A DNA stretch of 64,000 nucleotides, from positions 372,001 through 436,000 of the forward strand of contig NZ_NQYC01000001.1 in NCBI RefSeq assembly GCF_003600835.1, read 5' to 3'. Source of the DNA: Bacillus sp. PK3_68. GTDB taxonomy: Bacteria; Bacillota; Bacilli; Bacillales; Domibacillaceae. Shown here one piece after another: positions 9,502 to 18,170 of the stretch; position 1 is the stretch's first letter, and each line of letters starts with the position of its first letter. The translations under genes were made by a program, and so were the position numbers. The notes below the pieces were generated by a model. That model had not been told where the DNA came from. It ran no database searches and saw nothing but the letters and a program-made list of their open reading frames with translations.

Positions 9502-9545
9502 GTTTCCTTAATACAAAAATTAAAGTATAAGTCAGGTTATGTCAA
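9502..9545 (-). promoter_or_regulatory. Promoter of the manganese operon with a second MntR-like box
   Basis: A minus-strand -35 TTGACA (9545-9540) and -10 TAATTT (9522-9517) are 17 bases apart. The start falls near 9510, inside a second MntR-like box (9517-9502, TTTGTATTAAGGAAAC). Manganese-bound MntR here would block initiation. The leader before the ATPase gene would be about 200 nt. The -10 is weak, so exact promoter placement is uncertain. Confidence 0.6.
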
Positions 9546-9555
9546 GGAAATTGTG

Positions 9556-9590
9556 ATTAAAATAAGCCAGCGCTCGAGGCGACTGGCTTG
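9556..9590 (-). terminator. Rho-independent terminator of the AI-2E-family permease gene
   Basis: On the minus strand, AAGCCAG and CTGGCTT form the outer stem with an inner CGC/GCG pairing, followed by ATTTTAAT. Confidence 0.75.
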
Positions 9591-9601
9591 TTGTATGTCT
9601 G

Positions 9602-10633
9602 TTAAATTTTCCATCTGCTTTTAATGATGCCCGCTTCTCTTAATGTATCGTATATAATCACGATAGCCGGCCCCACGAAAAATCCGATAAAGCCAAGCAG
9701 CTTAAATCCAATAAACAAGCTGATTAAAGCAGCTAATGGCGAAATGCCCATGTTGCTTGAAAACACCTTTGGCTCCAATATCCGCCGGACAACAGTGATA
9801 ACGATAAACAGCACAATCAATCCAAAGCCAAGAAATTGATTTTCCTGGAAAAAACAGATGATGGCCCACGGCACGAGCACAGATCCCGTCCCTAAGATCG
9901 GAAGAATATCAACAAAAACGATTAATATGGACAAGAGCAGCGCATACGGCACTTTTAAAATGGCTAGTCCAACAAATGACATGAAAAAGGTGACAATGCT
10001 CAGGAAAATTTGCGCTTTAATAAAACCAATTCCGGCGCGATTTAACTGCGCAGTAATTAAATAAAGCTTCTCCTTCGTGCTCTCTCTCAAATGCCTCTCC
10101 GCTTTAATTCGCAATCGTGACAGCTCCAGGCTGAACAAAAAGACGGCAATTAAGTATACTAGAAACTCAATTAAAAATCCCGGTATCGCTGCGGCCAGTC
10201 CAAACAGCCATTCAACGATTCCCTGCAGCATATTTGTCACTGACTGCAACGTGTTTTCGATGGTTTTTTCAAAGGATTGGAACGCATCAACCGGCAGTGA
10301 TTTAAAATACCGTTGCGACTGATCGAAAAAGCCCTTCAGTGACTCTTTGTAAAAGTCATTAGCAAAGGATGGCCCCTTCTCCGCAAGTGTGACTGCCTGA
10401 TCGATGACCAGCTTCACAATGAACCAGATGAACAAGGCAATAAACAGGACATAGAGCAGAAAGGTGGCAAGCACTGCCCGAAAACGCGGCCATTTAAAAC
10501 GCATCATAAACCATTTAACGGAATTCTCCAGCAGGATGGCCGTGATCAATGCCAGCAAAAAAGGCAGTGAATAGGGAATTAAATAGATTGTTATGATTAT
10601 TAGTGCGATTGTAATAATCCATCTCTTTATCAT
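9602..10633 (-). CDS. AI-2E family transporter (YtvI-like membrane protein)
   Basis: 343 residues with the AI-2E / UPF0118 layout. Two or three N-terminal helices are followed by an amphipathic soluble stretch (about 85-140) and then five to six helices with the conserved VDILPILGTGSVLVPW and LEPKVFSSNMGISPLAALISLFIG blocks. The family exports or imports small solutes and also includes the sporulation protein YtvI and sodium-proton antiporters; the substrate here cannot be read. It is a single-gene unit, with GTGAGGAG before the start and its own terminator. Confidence 0.85.
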   Translation of the reverse strand: MIKRWIITIALIIITIYLIPYSLPFLLALITAILLENSVKWFMMRFKWPRFRAVLATFLLYVLFIALFIWFIVKLVIDQAVTLAEKGPSFANDFYKESLKGFFDQSQRYFKSLPVDAFQSFEKTIENTLQSVTNMLQGIVEWLFGLAAAIPGFLIEFLVYLIAVFLFSLELSRLRIKAERHLRESTKEKLYLITAQLNRAGIGFIKAQIFLSIVTFFMSFVGLAILKVPYALLLSILIVFVDILPILGTGSVLVPWAIICFFQENQFLGFGLIVLFIVITVVRRILEPKVFSSNMGISPLAALISLFIGFKLLGFIGFFVGPAIVIIYDTLREAGIIKSRWKI

Positions 10634-10819
10634 TGTCGTATCTACTGCTCCTCACTTCATATCTCATTATGTATTAATTTCTATAATAAACTATTCTCCT
10701 TCGCAAAGTCACTTTTCAGGCTGCAGAAAAAGTGTTTTTCCTGTTGATTGGCCCGTGACAAACCAAGAGAATAAGTGATAATATGAACTATTATTTCAAC
10801 TATATAACGGGGGACATCC

Positions 10820-11365
10820 ATGAATAAAAAATTAGAGAAAGCCACATTTGCCGGGGGATGCTTCTGGTGCATGGTGAAGCCATTTGACCAGTGGGAGGGT
10901 GTCTATAAAGTTATTTCCGGTTATACGGGCGGTCAAACATCCAATCCAACCTATGAACAGGTAAAAAGCGGGACAACCGGCCATTTAGAGGCGGTTGAAA
11001 TCACATATGACCCGTCTATTATTTCTTATCAAACCATGTTGGATCTGTACTGGCCGCAAATTGATCCGACAGATGATGGCGGGCAGTTTCAGGACCGCGG
11101 CGATTCTTATCGCACCGCTATTTTTTATCATACACCGGAGCAAAAAGAGCTGGCGGAGGCCTCCAAGCAAGAAATTGAGGAAAGCGGAAGATTTCAAAAG
11201 CCGATCGTTACCCGCATCCTGCCTGCGGCCCCGTTTTACCCGGCGGAGGACTATCATCAGGATTTTTATAAGAAAAACCCGGATGAATATCAAGCAGACC
11301 GCGCGCAATCAGGGCGCGATGAATTTATTGAAGAACACTGGACAGAAGAAGATAGTAAGCAATGA
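10820..11365 (+). CDS. msrA: Peptide-methionine (S)-S-oxide reductase MsrA
   Basis: 181 residues. The catalytic motif GGCFWC (Cys14) sits near the N-terminus, followed by GYTGG, YDP and the [21 protein letters not shown] block that binds the sulfoxide. It repairs oxidised methionine in proteins using thioredoxin. MsrB, often fused or adjacent, is absent here. The start has a GGGGGA ribosome binding site. A weak promoter (GTGACA, 18 bases, TAATAT) can be seen about 40 bases upstream. Confidence 0.95.
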   Translation: MNKKLEKATFAGGCFWCMVKPFDQWEGVYKVISGYTGGQTSNPTYEQVKSGTTGHLEAVEITYDPSIISYQTMLDLYWPQIDPTDDGGQFQDRGDSYRTAIFYHTPEQKELAEASKQEIEESGRFQKPIVTRILPAAPFYPAEDYHQDFYKKNPDEYQADRAQSGRDEFIEEHWTEEDSKQ

Positions 11366-11416
11366 AACAGGATGATATGATAGAGGCAGCACAATAGTAG
11401 GGAGATTGAAATAGCG

Positions 11417-12838
11417 ATGGGTACAAACCTGGCAAAATATGAAAAAGTGATGAATTATATAAAAAAAGCCATCTCCAGCGGCGAATGGCCAATCGGCAGT
11501 AAAATCCCGAGCCAGCGCAAACTGGCCGAACAGCTGTCGGTCAACCGTTCAACCATTGTTACAGCGCTTGAAGAGCTAAAAGCAGAAGGATTGATCGAGG
11601 GTGTCATGGGAAAAGGAACCCTCGTTGTTAACAACACATGGACTTTGCTTGCCGCAAGCCCGCCGTCCTGGGATGAAGCGGCCCTGCTCTCTTTCCCTAA
11701 AACGGTGTCTGCCCCACATTCGGAAACCGATGACACAAAGGAGCCGGACCATTTAATTGAACTGAGTAAAGGCGAGTTGGCCCAGGATATTTTTCCAAAG
11801 GATAATATGCAGCAAGTCATGATGCGGCTTGCTCAAAGTCTGGAGCCGTTCGGCTACGAAGAACCAAAAGGATACCTGCCGCTGAGACAGGCGATCAGTG
11901 ATTATATGAAAAAGCAAGGAACAGACGTGTCCCCCTCCTCGATATTAATTGTATCAGGAGCGATTCAAGGACTGCAGTTAATATCGGCTGGACTTTTGCA
12001 TAAAGGGTCAACCGTTTTCCTGGAAAAGCCGTCTTACCTTTACTCTCTTCATATTTTCCAGTCAGCCGGCATGAACTTATCTGGCCTGCCGATGGACGGA
12101 GAAGGATTACAGCCCGCTTCCCTTGCGAAAAAAGCACTGGACGGCCCTTCTTCCGTTCTCTATACGATTCCGTGTTTTCATAACCCTACGGGCATCTTAA
12201 TGTCTGAGGAACGCCGGAAAGAACTGCTCGATGTCTGTGCGGAAAAACGGCTGCCCGTCATTGAAGATGATATTTATCGCGAGCTTTGGATTGACAGCCC
12301 GCCACCGCCGACACTCCAGTCACTTGATTCCAACGGGCATGTGCTCTATATCGGCAGCTTTTCCAAAACGCTCACGCCCGGTCTGCGCATTGGCTGGATC
12401 GCAGGATCAGAACAGGTCATTGACCGTTTAGCGGAAATAAAAAAGCAGACCGATTACGGCTCCAGCTCCCTTTCGCAGCTGGTGGCGGCTGAGTGGATTT
12501 CAAGCGGCCTGTACGAGCAGCATTTGTCCTTCGTCCGTGAAGAATTAAGAAAGCGCCGGGCGGCTGCCTTGAAATCATTGAATGAGCATATGAGCGACCT
12601 GGCTGAATGGGACGTGCCTGCCGGCGGGTTTTTAATCTGGCTGCGCATGAAAGAAAATATTCAGTTAAAAGACATTTATGCCAAAGCATATCAAGCAGGT
12701 ATTTCCTTGAACATGGGAAGTATTTACACAGAGGAATCGGTTCAGGCGATCCGCCTTTCCTACGGTTACGCGTCCATTGAAGAATTTGAGCAAGGCATTA
12801 GAAAACTGCGGCAAATCATCCTTGAAGACAACAAATAG
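11417..12838 (+). CDS. MocR-type regulator (GntR DNA-binding domain plus aminotransferase-like domain)
   Basis: 473 residues. Residues 1-75 are a GntR winged helix (KIPSQRKLAEQLSVNRSTIVTALEELK). Residues from about 110 are a fold-type I aminotransferase domain with the PLP-lysine motif GSFSKTLTPGLRIGW and the D-D-I-Y segment VIEDDIYRELW. MocR proteins use bound PLP and an amino-acid ligand to control neighbouring genes rather than catalyse transamination. The next gene starts 29 bases downstream, so they are probably co-transcribed. The target is not evident. Confidence 0.9.
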   Translation: MGTNLAKYEKVMNYIKKAISSGEWPIGSKIPSQRKLAEQLSVNRSTIVTALEELKAEGLIEGVMGKGTLVVNNTWTLLAASPPSWDEAALLSFPKTVSAPHSETDDTKEPDHLIELSKGELAQDIFPKDNMQQVMMRLAQSLEPFGYEEPKGYLPLRQAISDYMKKQGTDVSPSSILIVSGAIQGLQLISAGLLHKGSTVFLEKPSYLYSLHIFQSAGMNLSGLPMDGEGLQPASLAKKALDGPSSVLYTIPCFHNPTGILMSEERRKELLDVCAEKRLPVIEDDIYRELWIDSPPPPTLQSLDSNGHVLYIGSFSKTLTPGLRIGWIAGSEQVIDRLAEIKKQTDYGSSSLSQLVAAEWISSGLYEQHLSFVREELRKRRAAALKSLNEHMSDLAEWDVPAGGFLIWLRMKENIQLKDIYAKAYQAGISLNMGSIYTEESVQAIRLSYGYASIEEFEQGIRKLRQIILEDNK

Positions 12839-12867
12839 AAGATTGACTGAAAAAACAGGTGATAATA

Positions 12868-13938
12868 ATGGATTTTAAAATACACTACTTATCTTTCTTT
12901 TTAATCCGGGTGGATGACAAAGAAGAAAACAAGCGGGCGCAGCACTTTCGTACATTGAATGAAGAAGAATATGAAAGCAGCCCGCTCAGGGACTTTCTTG
13001 ACGGAGAATTTACGAAAATCGTCAAACGCAAGGCCGAGCGTCATCCGAAAGCCGAACAAGTTCCTACCAAAATTGGCTTTTTCACAGCGGAACCGGGCCA
13101 TGACTTAACATCAAACCCGAACTACAACCTTTTTGCCAAAGCCCGGGCCGCTTTTTCCTTGTTAGAGTTTCAAGAAGCGAGTGAACAATTCGCCACGCTT
13201 TACACACAAACAAGTGCCGCCCGCGGCGGTGTCTTCATCGTCGCCAAAGCACAGCTAAGAAAATATTTCGATGATGCCTTTATCTTCGTATTAAAATGCG
13301 ATTTTGAACCGAAGGTGGCCTCGATCTCCGACGCCTCCTCCCTCATCGAGCACGTCGAGCTGGCGATTACAACGAAAAATATGAAATCGATCCAATATCC
13401 CTACATGCCCGAAGAAGGAATGATCGAAGAAGGCGAACTGAAAATCCATCAGGCTTCCCACGCCCGCTACTTTGAGGATTTCTTAAAATACGTCGGCTAC
13501 GAACAATCGATGCCTGAAATCGTGAAAACACAAGTCATGGATTTCGTAAGGGAAACGGTCATTGAAGACTTGGAAGATGAAAGTCCTGAACGTGCGAAGT
13601 TTGAAGAAGCGATGGAAATTTGGGCAGAGAGTCCGAAACGGGAACTGCAAGAGCGGTTTTCAACAGAAGAGATTGTCGAAGCCGCCAGCCGCATGGTCGA
13701 GCATACACCTGACTTGGAGCTGAAGATGAAGCTCGACCATATGGGCGTCAAAGCCATGCTGTCGGACTTTGGAGAATCGGTTCATTTGGCTAAAATCGGT
13801 GACCGCTATGTCGTTCTGATGGAAGCTGATTCAGTGATCTTTGAAAAAGGCTTCTCTCCTATTGAGTTTCATAAGCCTGAGGAGTTGGATGAGGTCGTTG
13901 AGCGGATTCGGGAGAAGCATGGGAGCTTTTCAAGGTGA
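12868..13938 (+). CDS. DUF3900-like conserved Bacillus protein
   Basis: 356 residues, soluble, acidic, without signal or membrane segments. Length and sequence (IHYLSFFLIRV at the start, IEEGELKIHQASHARYFEDF in the middle, MKLDHMGVKAMLSDFGESV near the end) fit the DUF3900 family of Bacillales as I recall it; function is unknown. Start ATG 12868 is preferred because AGGTGA lies 8 bases before it. It follows the MocR gene closely. A fragment of a second copy of its middle region lies at 15220-15294. Confidence 0.7.
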   Translation: MDFKIHYLSFFLIRVDDKEENKRAQHFRTLNEEEYESSPLRDFLDGEFTKIVKRKAERHPKAEQVPTKIGFFTAEPGHDLTSNPNYNLFAKARAAFSLLEFQEASEQFATLYTQTSAARGGVFIVAKAQLRKYFDDAFIFVLKCDFEPKVASISDASSLIEHVELAITTKNMKSIQYPYMPEEGMIEEGELKIHQASHARYFEDFLKYVGYEQSMPEIVKTQVMDFVRETVIEDLEDESPERAKFEEAMEIWAESPKRELQERFSTEEIVEAASRMVEHTPDLELKMKLDHMGVKAMLSDFGESVHLAKIGDRYVVLMEADSVIFEKGFSPIEFHKPEELDEVVERIREKHGSFSR

Positions 13939-14401
13939 TAATGTGATCGCTACTTCTATTAAAAAGAGCGTTATTAATGCATTTGTAGTCGTTTCTGTGA
14001 TCAAAAATGTGATCAAAATTTATGTTCTAAACATGTCGATAAGGAGTTCCTTTAGTTATATCTCTTAGTTTTGAATAGAAAAGACAGCGAGTGAATATAG
14101 GTTCGCTGTCTTTTTATTTATATTAATATGACTTTATATTGGCTGCTCTAAAGATTTTCCATTCATTGTGTTCATTCAAATGACTACACTCATAATCCGT
14201 GTTTTACCGCGGAAAAAGCGGGTTTTAGTTAAAAGTTAATACCGGTGGCCGGGGTCGAAATAACGGTTAACGTATTGATTTAATAGGGATTTATAGATGC
14301 CATGTGTAAAATTTGTGTAAAATCTTCTGAATCTATTTGTTTCCGCATTCCACATGTGTGGAGTGTTGGTCACTATATTTAAACCACAAGAGAGGGCGGA
14401 T
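13939..14401. other. Intergenic region with one terminator
   Basis: No gene with a credible start is visible. It holds the terminator at 14081-14117 and, near 14300-14325, two copies of TGTGTAAAAT close together. The latter may be a relic of an attachment or binding site, but nothing confirms that. Confidence 0.4.
14081..14117 (+). terminator. Rho-independent terminator of the MocR/DUF3900-like unit
   Basis: AAGACAGCGA and TCGCTGTCTT form a 10-bp stem followed by TTTTTATTTAT. The same tail (CTGTCTTTTTATTTAT) follows the triple hairpin at 17.1 kb. Confidence 0.85.
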
Positions 14402-14857
14402 TCATAAATTTATAATGTGCATTTTCACAAATTCATATATTTCCATGAAGTTTGGCGAAGAGATATGTGTGACTCTATCTTTTTTGCTGCCAAATAATCC
14501 TGATTTGTTAAGGTAGATCATATTGTTGGTAATACCCAGAGCCTTCATCATATCGTAGTCCACTTCGTTATAGTTCTTATACTCATATACATGAGTCTTT
14601 AACTTACCAAATGGTGGTTTCACTTCAATGAGGATCACCTTTGTATCCGTAAAGAATAAGTATCCGAAGGTTGTGTTTTTGAATGCTCCTGTGGAAAGGA
14701 AGTAAAACTTCTCGTCCTTCGCTTCTTTCTTAATCAAATCAAGTACTTTCCTATAATGCTCCCTGCTTGTTTTAGGGAGCTTCTCCGCTTCGCTGACTAA
14801 TCCATCAAATGTAGAGTATTCTCCCATAATTGTAATTTCTACTTTTATCTTACTCAC
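14402..14857 (-). CDS. Small protein with a YokE-like PH domain
   Basis: 151 residues from a GTG start. I chose GTG 14857 because GGAGG is 7 bases before it; an in-frame ATG at 14875 would put that site inside the gene. The region from FYFLSTGAFKN to ITHISSPNFMEIYEF looks like the bacterial pleckstrin-homology fold (TGAFKNTTFGYLFFTDTKVILIE), as in YokE of phage SPbeta. Such genes often sit near the integrase end of integrated elements, and an integrase tail lies 155 bases away at 15012. Function unknown. Confidence 0.6.
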   Translation of the reverse strand: MSKIKVEITIMGEYSTFDGLVSEAEKLPKTSREHYRKVLDLIKKEAKDEKFYFLSTGAFKNTTFGYLFFTDTKVILIEVKPPFGKLKTHVYEYKNYNEVDYDMMKALGITNNMIYLNKSGLFGSKKDRVTHISSPNFMEIYEFVKMHIINL

Positions 14858-15011
14858 CTTATATCCTCCACTCAAATTCCTTATCTTACAAAACTTTAGT
14901 ATACTACCTTTTTGTTAGAATGTAAGGAGAGATTCCCATATGGAAGAATAAACATTTATATCAAAAGATTTACATCACTTTTACTGTTAATAATTTTTGT
15001 TTCAGTAACCT

Positions 15012-15146
15012 GCTCCGTATGTGAAACTTATATGGGAGCGGCTTGGACATTCCCATATTGAAACAACACTCAATACCTACAGTCATGTTTTGCCTAATAT
15101 GCAGAAATCTGTTTCAGATGAATTGGAAAAGATCATTGGCATTTGA
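15012..15146 (+). pseudogene. C-terminal remnant of a tyrosine recombinase (phage-type integrase)
   Basis: The frame reads APYVKLIWERLGHSHIE then TTLNTYSHVLPNMQKSVSDE and stops at TGA 15144-15146. RLGHSHIETTLNTYSHV is the last catalytic block of phage and ICE integrases, with the His and the nucleophilic Tyr (NTYSH). A stop codon lies directly upstream and no further integrase sequence precedes it, so only the last 44 residues remain. It marks the scar of a lost or decayed mobile element. Confidence 0.8.
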
Positions 15147-15219
15147 CCATTTATATGACCACAGACTTGTAAAGTCCCGTCAGCCTTACTATATCAACCC
15201 TCTTATCACTTGCGATGTA

Positions 15220-15294
15220 CTTCTGCCCCAAGAAGAAATAATTGAAGAAGGCAAACTAAAAATCCATCAAGTTTCTTCCTTTTATAGTCGATGA
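15220..15294 (+). pseudogene. Fragment related to the DUF3900-like gene
   Basis: Translates as LLPQEEIIEEGKLKIHQVSS and ends at TGA after six more residues. This matches the middle of the intact gene at 12868 (MPEEGMIEEGELKIHQASHA). The two are similar at about two thirds of residues, too diverged for a fresh duplication. It is a relic of a second family member, or of a recombination event near the integrase remnant. Confidence 0.6.
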
Positions 15295-15489
15295 GTTTTT
15301 TGTAAACATCGTTATATAACACTGTAGAAAAAATCCACCTGCTTTATATAAAATCCTTATATTATAAGTGAATAAAGGAGCGTTTATAAAATGATGAATC
15401 ACTCTTATAAAAATCTCGTTCATAAAGGAAATCGAACTGAATAATTGTATAATTCCATCCACTTGCGAAACCGTTCTTTAACATAGCAA

Positions 15490-15514
15490 AAGACCTTCAA
15501 TAGAAGGTCTTATC
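15490..15514 (-). terminator. Rho-independent terminator of the NlpC/P60 gene
   Basis: AAGACCTTC-AATA-GAAGGTCTT is a perfect 9-bp stem. On the minus strand it is followed by TTTGCTA. Confidence 0.7.
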
Positions 15515-15573
15515 TGCATTTATGCTAATGGAAACTTGTGTGTTAGATGAATAGCCACCCGTATAGCATTCCA

Positions 15574-16853
15574 TTAATTTAGTATTCTCGAAGCTGTTGA
15601 AAAACTTGAAGGATTATAGTTTGAAATCTTCACTACATCCCCTGTATGTGGGGCGTGTATATATTTCCCCCTCCAATATAAATACCCACATGGTAGGCAG
15701 GGTTACCTCTAAACACTAAATCTCCCGGTTGTACTTGATTGGTTGGAATTCTTTTCCCAACATCCTGTTGATCTCTTGATATCCTTGGAAGCTCGATTCC
15801 AGCGGTGTTTCTAAAAACATAGGAAGTAAATCCAGAGCAATCAAATCCTTTTGGCGTGGTTCCACCCCATACATAAGGAACTCCCATATATTTCTTAGCA
15901 TACTCAATAACTTTTTCAACTTTATCCGAAGAAGTTGTTAGGTTAGAGTCATCATCAGTAAGGGCTGTTTGAACTTTTGGTGTTTTAAAGGCTGTTGGTG
16001 ATTTTTGAGCTGGTTGTTGTTCTCCTGATTGATCTTGTTGTTCACTGAGTCGAGCCTCTTGTTGCTCTCTTAACTTCGCTTGTTGTTCGTGAAGTTGAGC
16101 TTGTTGTTGTTCTTTTAGCCGAGCTTGTTGCTCCTGACGTTGAGCCTCTTGTTGAGCTTTTAATCGAGCTTGCTCTTGTTCCCGTAATTGGGTTTGTTGT
16201 TGAACAAGTTGACTTTGTTGTGCTTCTAAGGTGTTTTTTGAATCAGCCAATTGTTTTTGGACTTCTTTTTTATTTTTTTCAATCATTACTTGTTCAGAAG
16301 CCAATTCGTCTTGTTTACGTTTTAAACTCTTCATTTGCTTATCTAATTTCTCTTTTGTATCTGTTAATTCTTGTCCTTTTTCTTTTAAGCCAGTCATTAA
16401 GTCTGAATCACTCTGAAGAATAGATGAAACAGCGGTAGCCCGGCTAAAAAAATCTGATAGATTTTGAGAAGAAACTAAAACCTCTGCATAAGTGAGAAGT
16501 GGTTTTTGCCCTTGCTTTTGGATACTTCTCAATCGTTCAGAATAGACAGCTTGATGAGCATCAAACGTTTTTTGGGCTTCTTTGATTTCTGCTTTTGTTT
16601 TTTTAATTTTTTCTTGCTGTGTTTTTATCTCTGAATCAAGTTTTGAACTTTTATCCATTGATACACTGATTTTGTCGTCCAGTTGTTGAATCTTTGTATC
16701 CAAATTATCAATTTGAAGCTGTGTAGACTGAATCTGTCCTTTGGTTTTATTAATTTGCCCCTCTGTTACTGGACTTGCAAAGACAGTTGTTGTTTGTATA
16801 AAAGTGGCTAATATAGCCAGGGATGCTGTATATTTAAATGACTTCTTCCTCAA
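15574..16853 (-). CDS. Secreted coiled-coil NlpC/P60 peptidoglycan endopeptidase (frameshift at the extreme C-terminus)
   Basis: Signal peptide (residues 1-26, ending VFASP), then a long coiled coil (about 30-210) as in PcsB/CwlO-type cell wall hydrolases. A Gln-rich repeat linker follows (about 210-285), then an NlpC/P60 domain with the catalytic Cys in GFDCSGF and His in YHVGIYIG. The open frame stops at 15633 as IYTPHIQGM. Adding one base to the C run at 15667-15671 restores YIHAPHTGDVVKIS, including the third active-site His, and extends the protein to TAA 15574. As written, the enzyme would lack that residue. It probably cuts peptide cross-links during growth. Confidence 0.85.
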
Positions 16854-16964
16854 TCTCTTGTAACCTCTTTTCTATTTTCTATACAATAGAGTATGGCATT
16901 TCTCGACTAAAAACAACAGGTTTAGTGTTTGATGTTTCAAATTTGTAATAATTGTCAAAAAAGA

Positions 16965-16990
16965 AAAAGCTCTGTAATGCCAGAGCTTTT
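16965..16990 (-). terminator. Rho-independent terminator
   Basis: AAAAGCTCTG and CAGAGCTTTT form a 10-bp stem with a 6-base loop. On the minus strand a T-rich tract (TTTTTCTTTTTT) follows, so it would end transcripts coming from the MFS remnant side. Confidence 0.8.
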
Positions 16991-17046
16991 AATCAACGTA
17001 TTTAAGAATAAACTATGTCTTCAAAAATGAAAAGAGATATTTATAT

Positions 17047-17119
17047 AGGTTCTGCTTAAGCAGAACCTTCAGTTTGTCGACAAACTGACAGTGAGCCTAT
17101 ATGTACTCACTGTCTTTTT
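17047..17119 (+). repeat. Three consecutive hairpins, the last a terminator
   Basis: Palindrome 1 is a perfect 22-mer (17047-17068, arms AGGTTCTGCTT). Palindrome 2 is a perfect 20-mer (17069-17088, arms TCAGTTTGTC). They abut without a gap. Hairpin 3 (GACAGTGAG 17087-17095, CTCACTGTC 17106-17114) overlaps the second by two bases and is followed by TTTTTATTTAT. The third is a normal terminator; the other two have no loop-forming spacer. No plus-strand gene is visible just upstream. Confidence 0.8.
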
Positions 17120-17167
17120 ATTTATAAAATTTCGTTCACTGCTACAGCCAATCAATAGTGCAAGAGC

Positions 17168-17709
17168 CTATTTCACTTGTTTTCTTTGCCAGACGTAGTC
17201 TGTTTCCTTTTTTCTGAGAGCTAGATTCCATATGACCATGAGGAATAAAGCGGTTAGCGCCAAGAGGCCTGAAAAATAAAAAGCAGCTGCAATGCCAATA
17301 GAAGAATTCAGGATGCCGGCTATCAACGGAACGACAAACATGCCAATCGCATACACCGCTTGATAAAGGCCCATGGCTGTTCCTCGTTTTTCTGGCAAAA
17401 TACTTTCTATGGCCATTCCTAAAAAAGCGGAAAAAGCAGTCCCATTGAAAAGCCGTTAAGTCCCAAGACTACACAGAGTAAAACTTTTGTTTCGATGAAT
17501 GGGATGATCAGTGTGAAAAGCGCTGTTGCGCCAAACGCGAGCTGCAAAGTTTTCCACTCGCCAAGTTTTGGTGCAAGCTGGCCTCCGCTTAGTAAAGTGG
17601 CCGCTGCATGAGGAATCATAAAAGAACAAACGATGAAGCCGATGTCGCTAACCTTCAGGCCAATATGCAAGGCATAAGTAGGAATAAACCCGAACATCGT
17701 GTTGAACAG
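17168..17709 (-). pseudogene. C-terminal half of an MFS transporter, truncated and frameshifted
   Basis: Reads as the second half of a major facilitator: FLFNTMFGFIPTYALHIGLK, then SFMIPHAAATLLSGGQLAPK, then EKRGTAMGLYQAVYAIGMFV and a cationic end (LRKKETDYVWQRKQVK). A six-A run at 17421-17426 is one base short and splits it into two frames. The N-terminal half is absent: at about 17700 the sequence changes into the tail of a sigma-54 regulator on the opposite strand. It cannot make a functional transporter. Confidence 0.8.
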
Positions 17710-17832
17710 GAAATTATTGAAGAGGCTTATGCTGAATGTAAAACGACAAGAAAAGCAGCAGATGAACTGGGGATTACCCAATCTTTATTGATGAGACGTA
17801 TTCGAAAATATGGGATAAATCTAAGGGGATAA
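17701..17832 (+). pseudogene. C-terminal helix-turn-helix remnant of a sigma-54 activator
   Basis: Plus-strand translation from 17701 is VEQEIIEEAYAECKTTRKAA followed by DELGITQSLLMRRIRKYGIN and a stop at 17832. This is the Fis-type DNA-binding end of a PAS/AAA+ sigma-54 activator, close to the ends of the two intact ones in this window (TTRKAAKALGISQSSFMRRL at 2005). All upstream domains are missing; the sequence before it belongs to the MFS remnant. The simplest reading is one deletion across a divergent MFS/activator pair. Confidence 0.8.
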
Positions 17833-17914
17833 AAAATAGCGGGCAACTACTGGATCTCCAATAGGCTGCCTGCTGCCTCTTCCTTGTTGTTTCCCCAAGA
17901 AGGAATACTATAAG

Positions 17915-17951
17915 AACAGCCGCTTATAAAACGGCTGTTTTCTCTTTTTTA
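17915..17951 (+). terminator. Rho-independent terminator after the activator remnant
   Basis: AACAGCCG and CGGCTGTT with a 9-base loop, followed by TTCTCTTTTTT. Confidence 0.8.
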
Positions 17952-17999
17952 ATATTTTTTCCGTACTTCTTGGTACAGAAAACCCTTTAAAAAACGCCA

Positions 18000-18170
18000 T
18001 TATGAGCGTTCGGACTGTTCCTTGTTAACCGCCTCGTTATTTTCGTTAATCATACTTCTCACTTCTTGCACCATGTCATCAAAAGTTTGATTCACTCTAT
18101 TCATAATTTTATCCTGAGGCGTATGGCCATCTTCAAAGTTAATGCTCTCATTGTTATTACTTTTTTTCAC
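18000..18170 (-). CDS. Small hydrophilic protein, 56 residues
   Basis: GTG start at 18170 with a near-perfect GGAGGTGAA ribosome binding site. The product begins VKKSNNNESINFEDGHTPQD and continues with KIMNRVNQTFDDMVQEVRSM and a polar end (NKEQSERS). It is charged, has no Cys or membrane segment, and the second half is a probable amphipathic helix. Codon use looks normal for the window and the ribosome site is too good to be chance. I do not recognise the family; small acidic proteins like this occur near sporulation and regulatory genes in Bacillus. Confidence 0.6.
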   Translation of the reverse strand: MKKSNNNESINFEDGHTPQDKIMNRVNQTFDDMVQEVRSMINENNEAVNKEQSERS

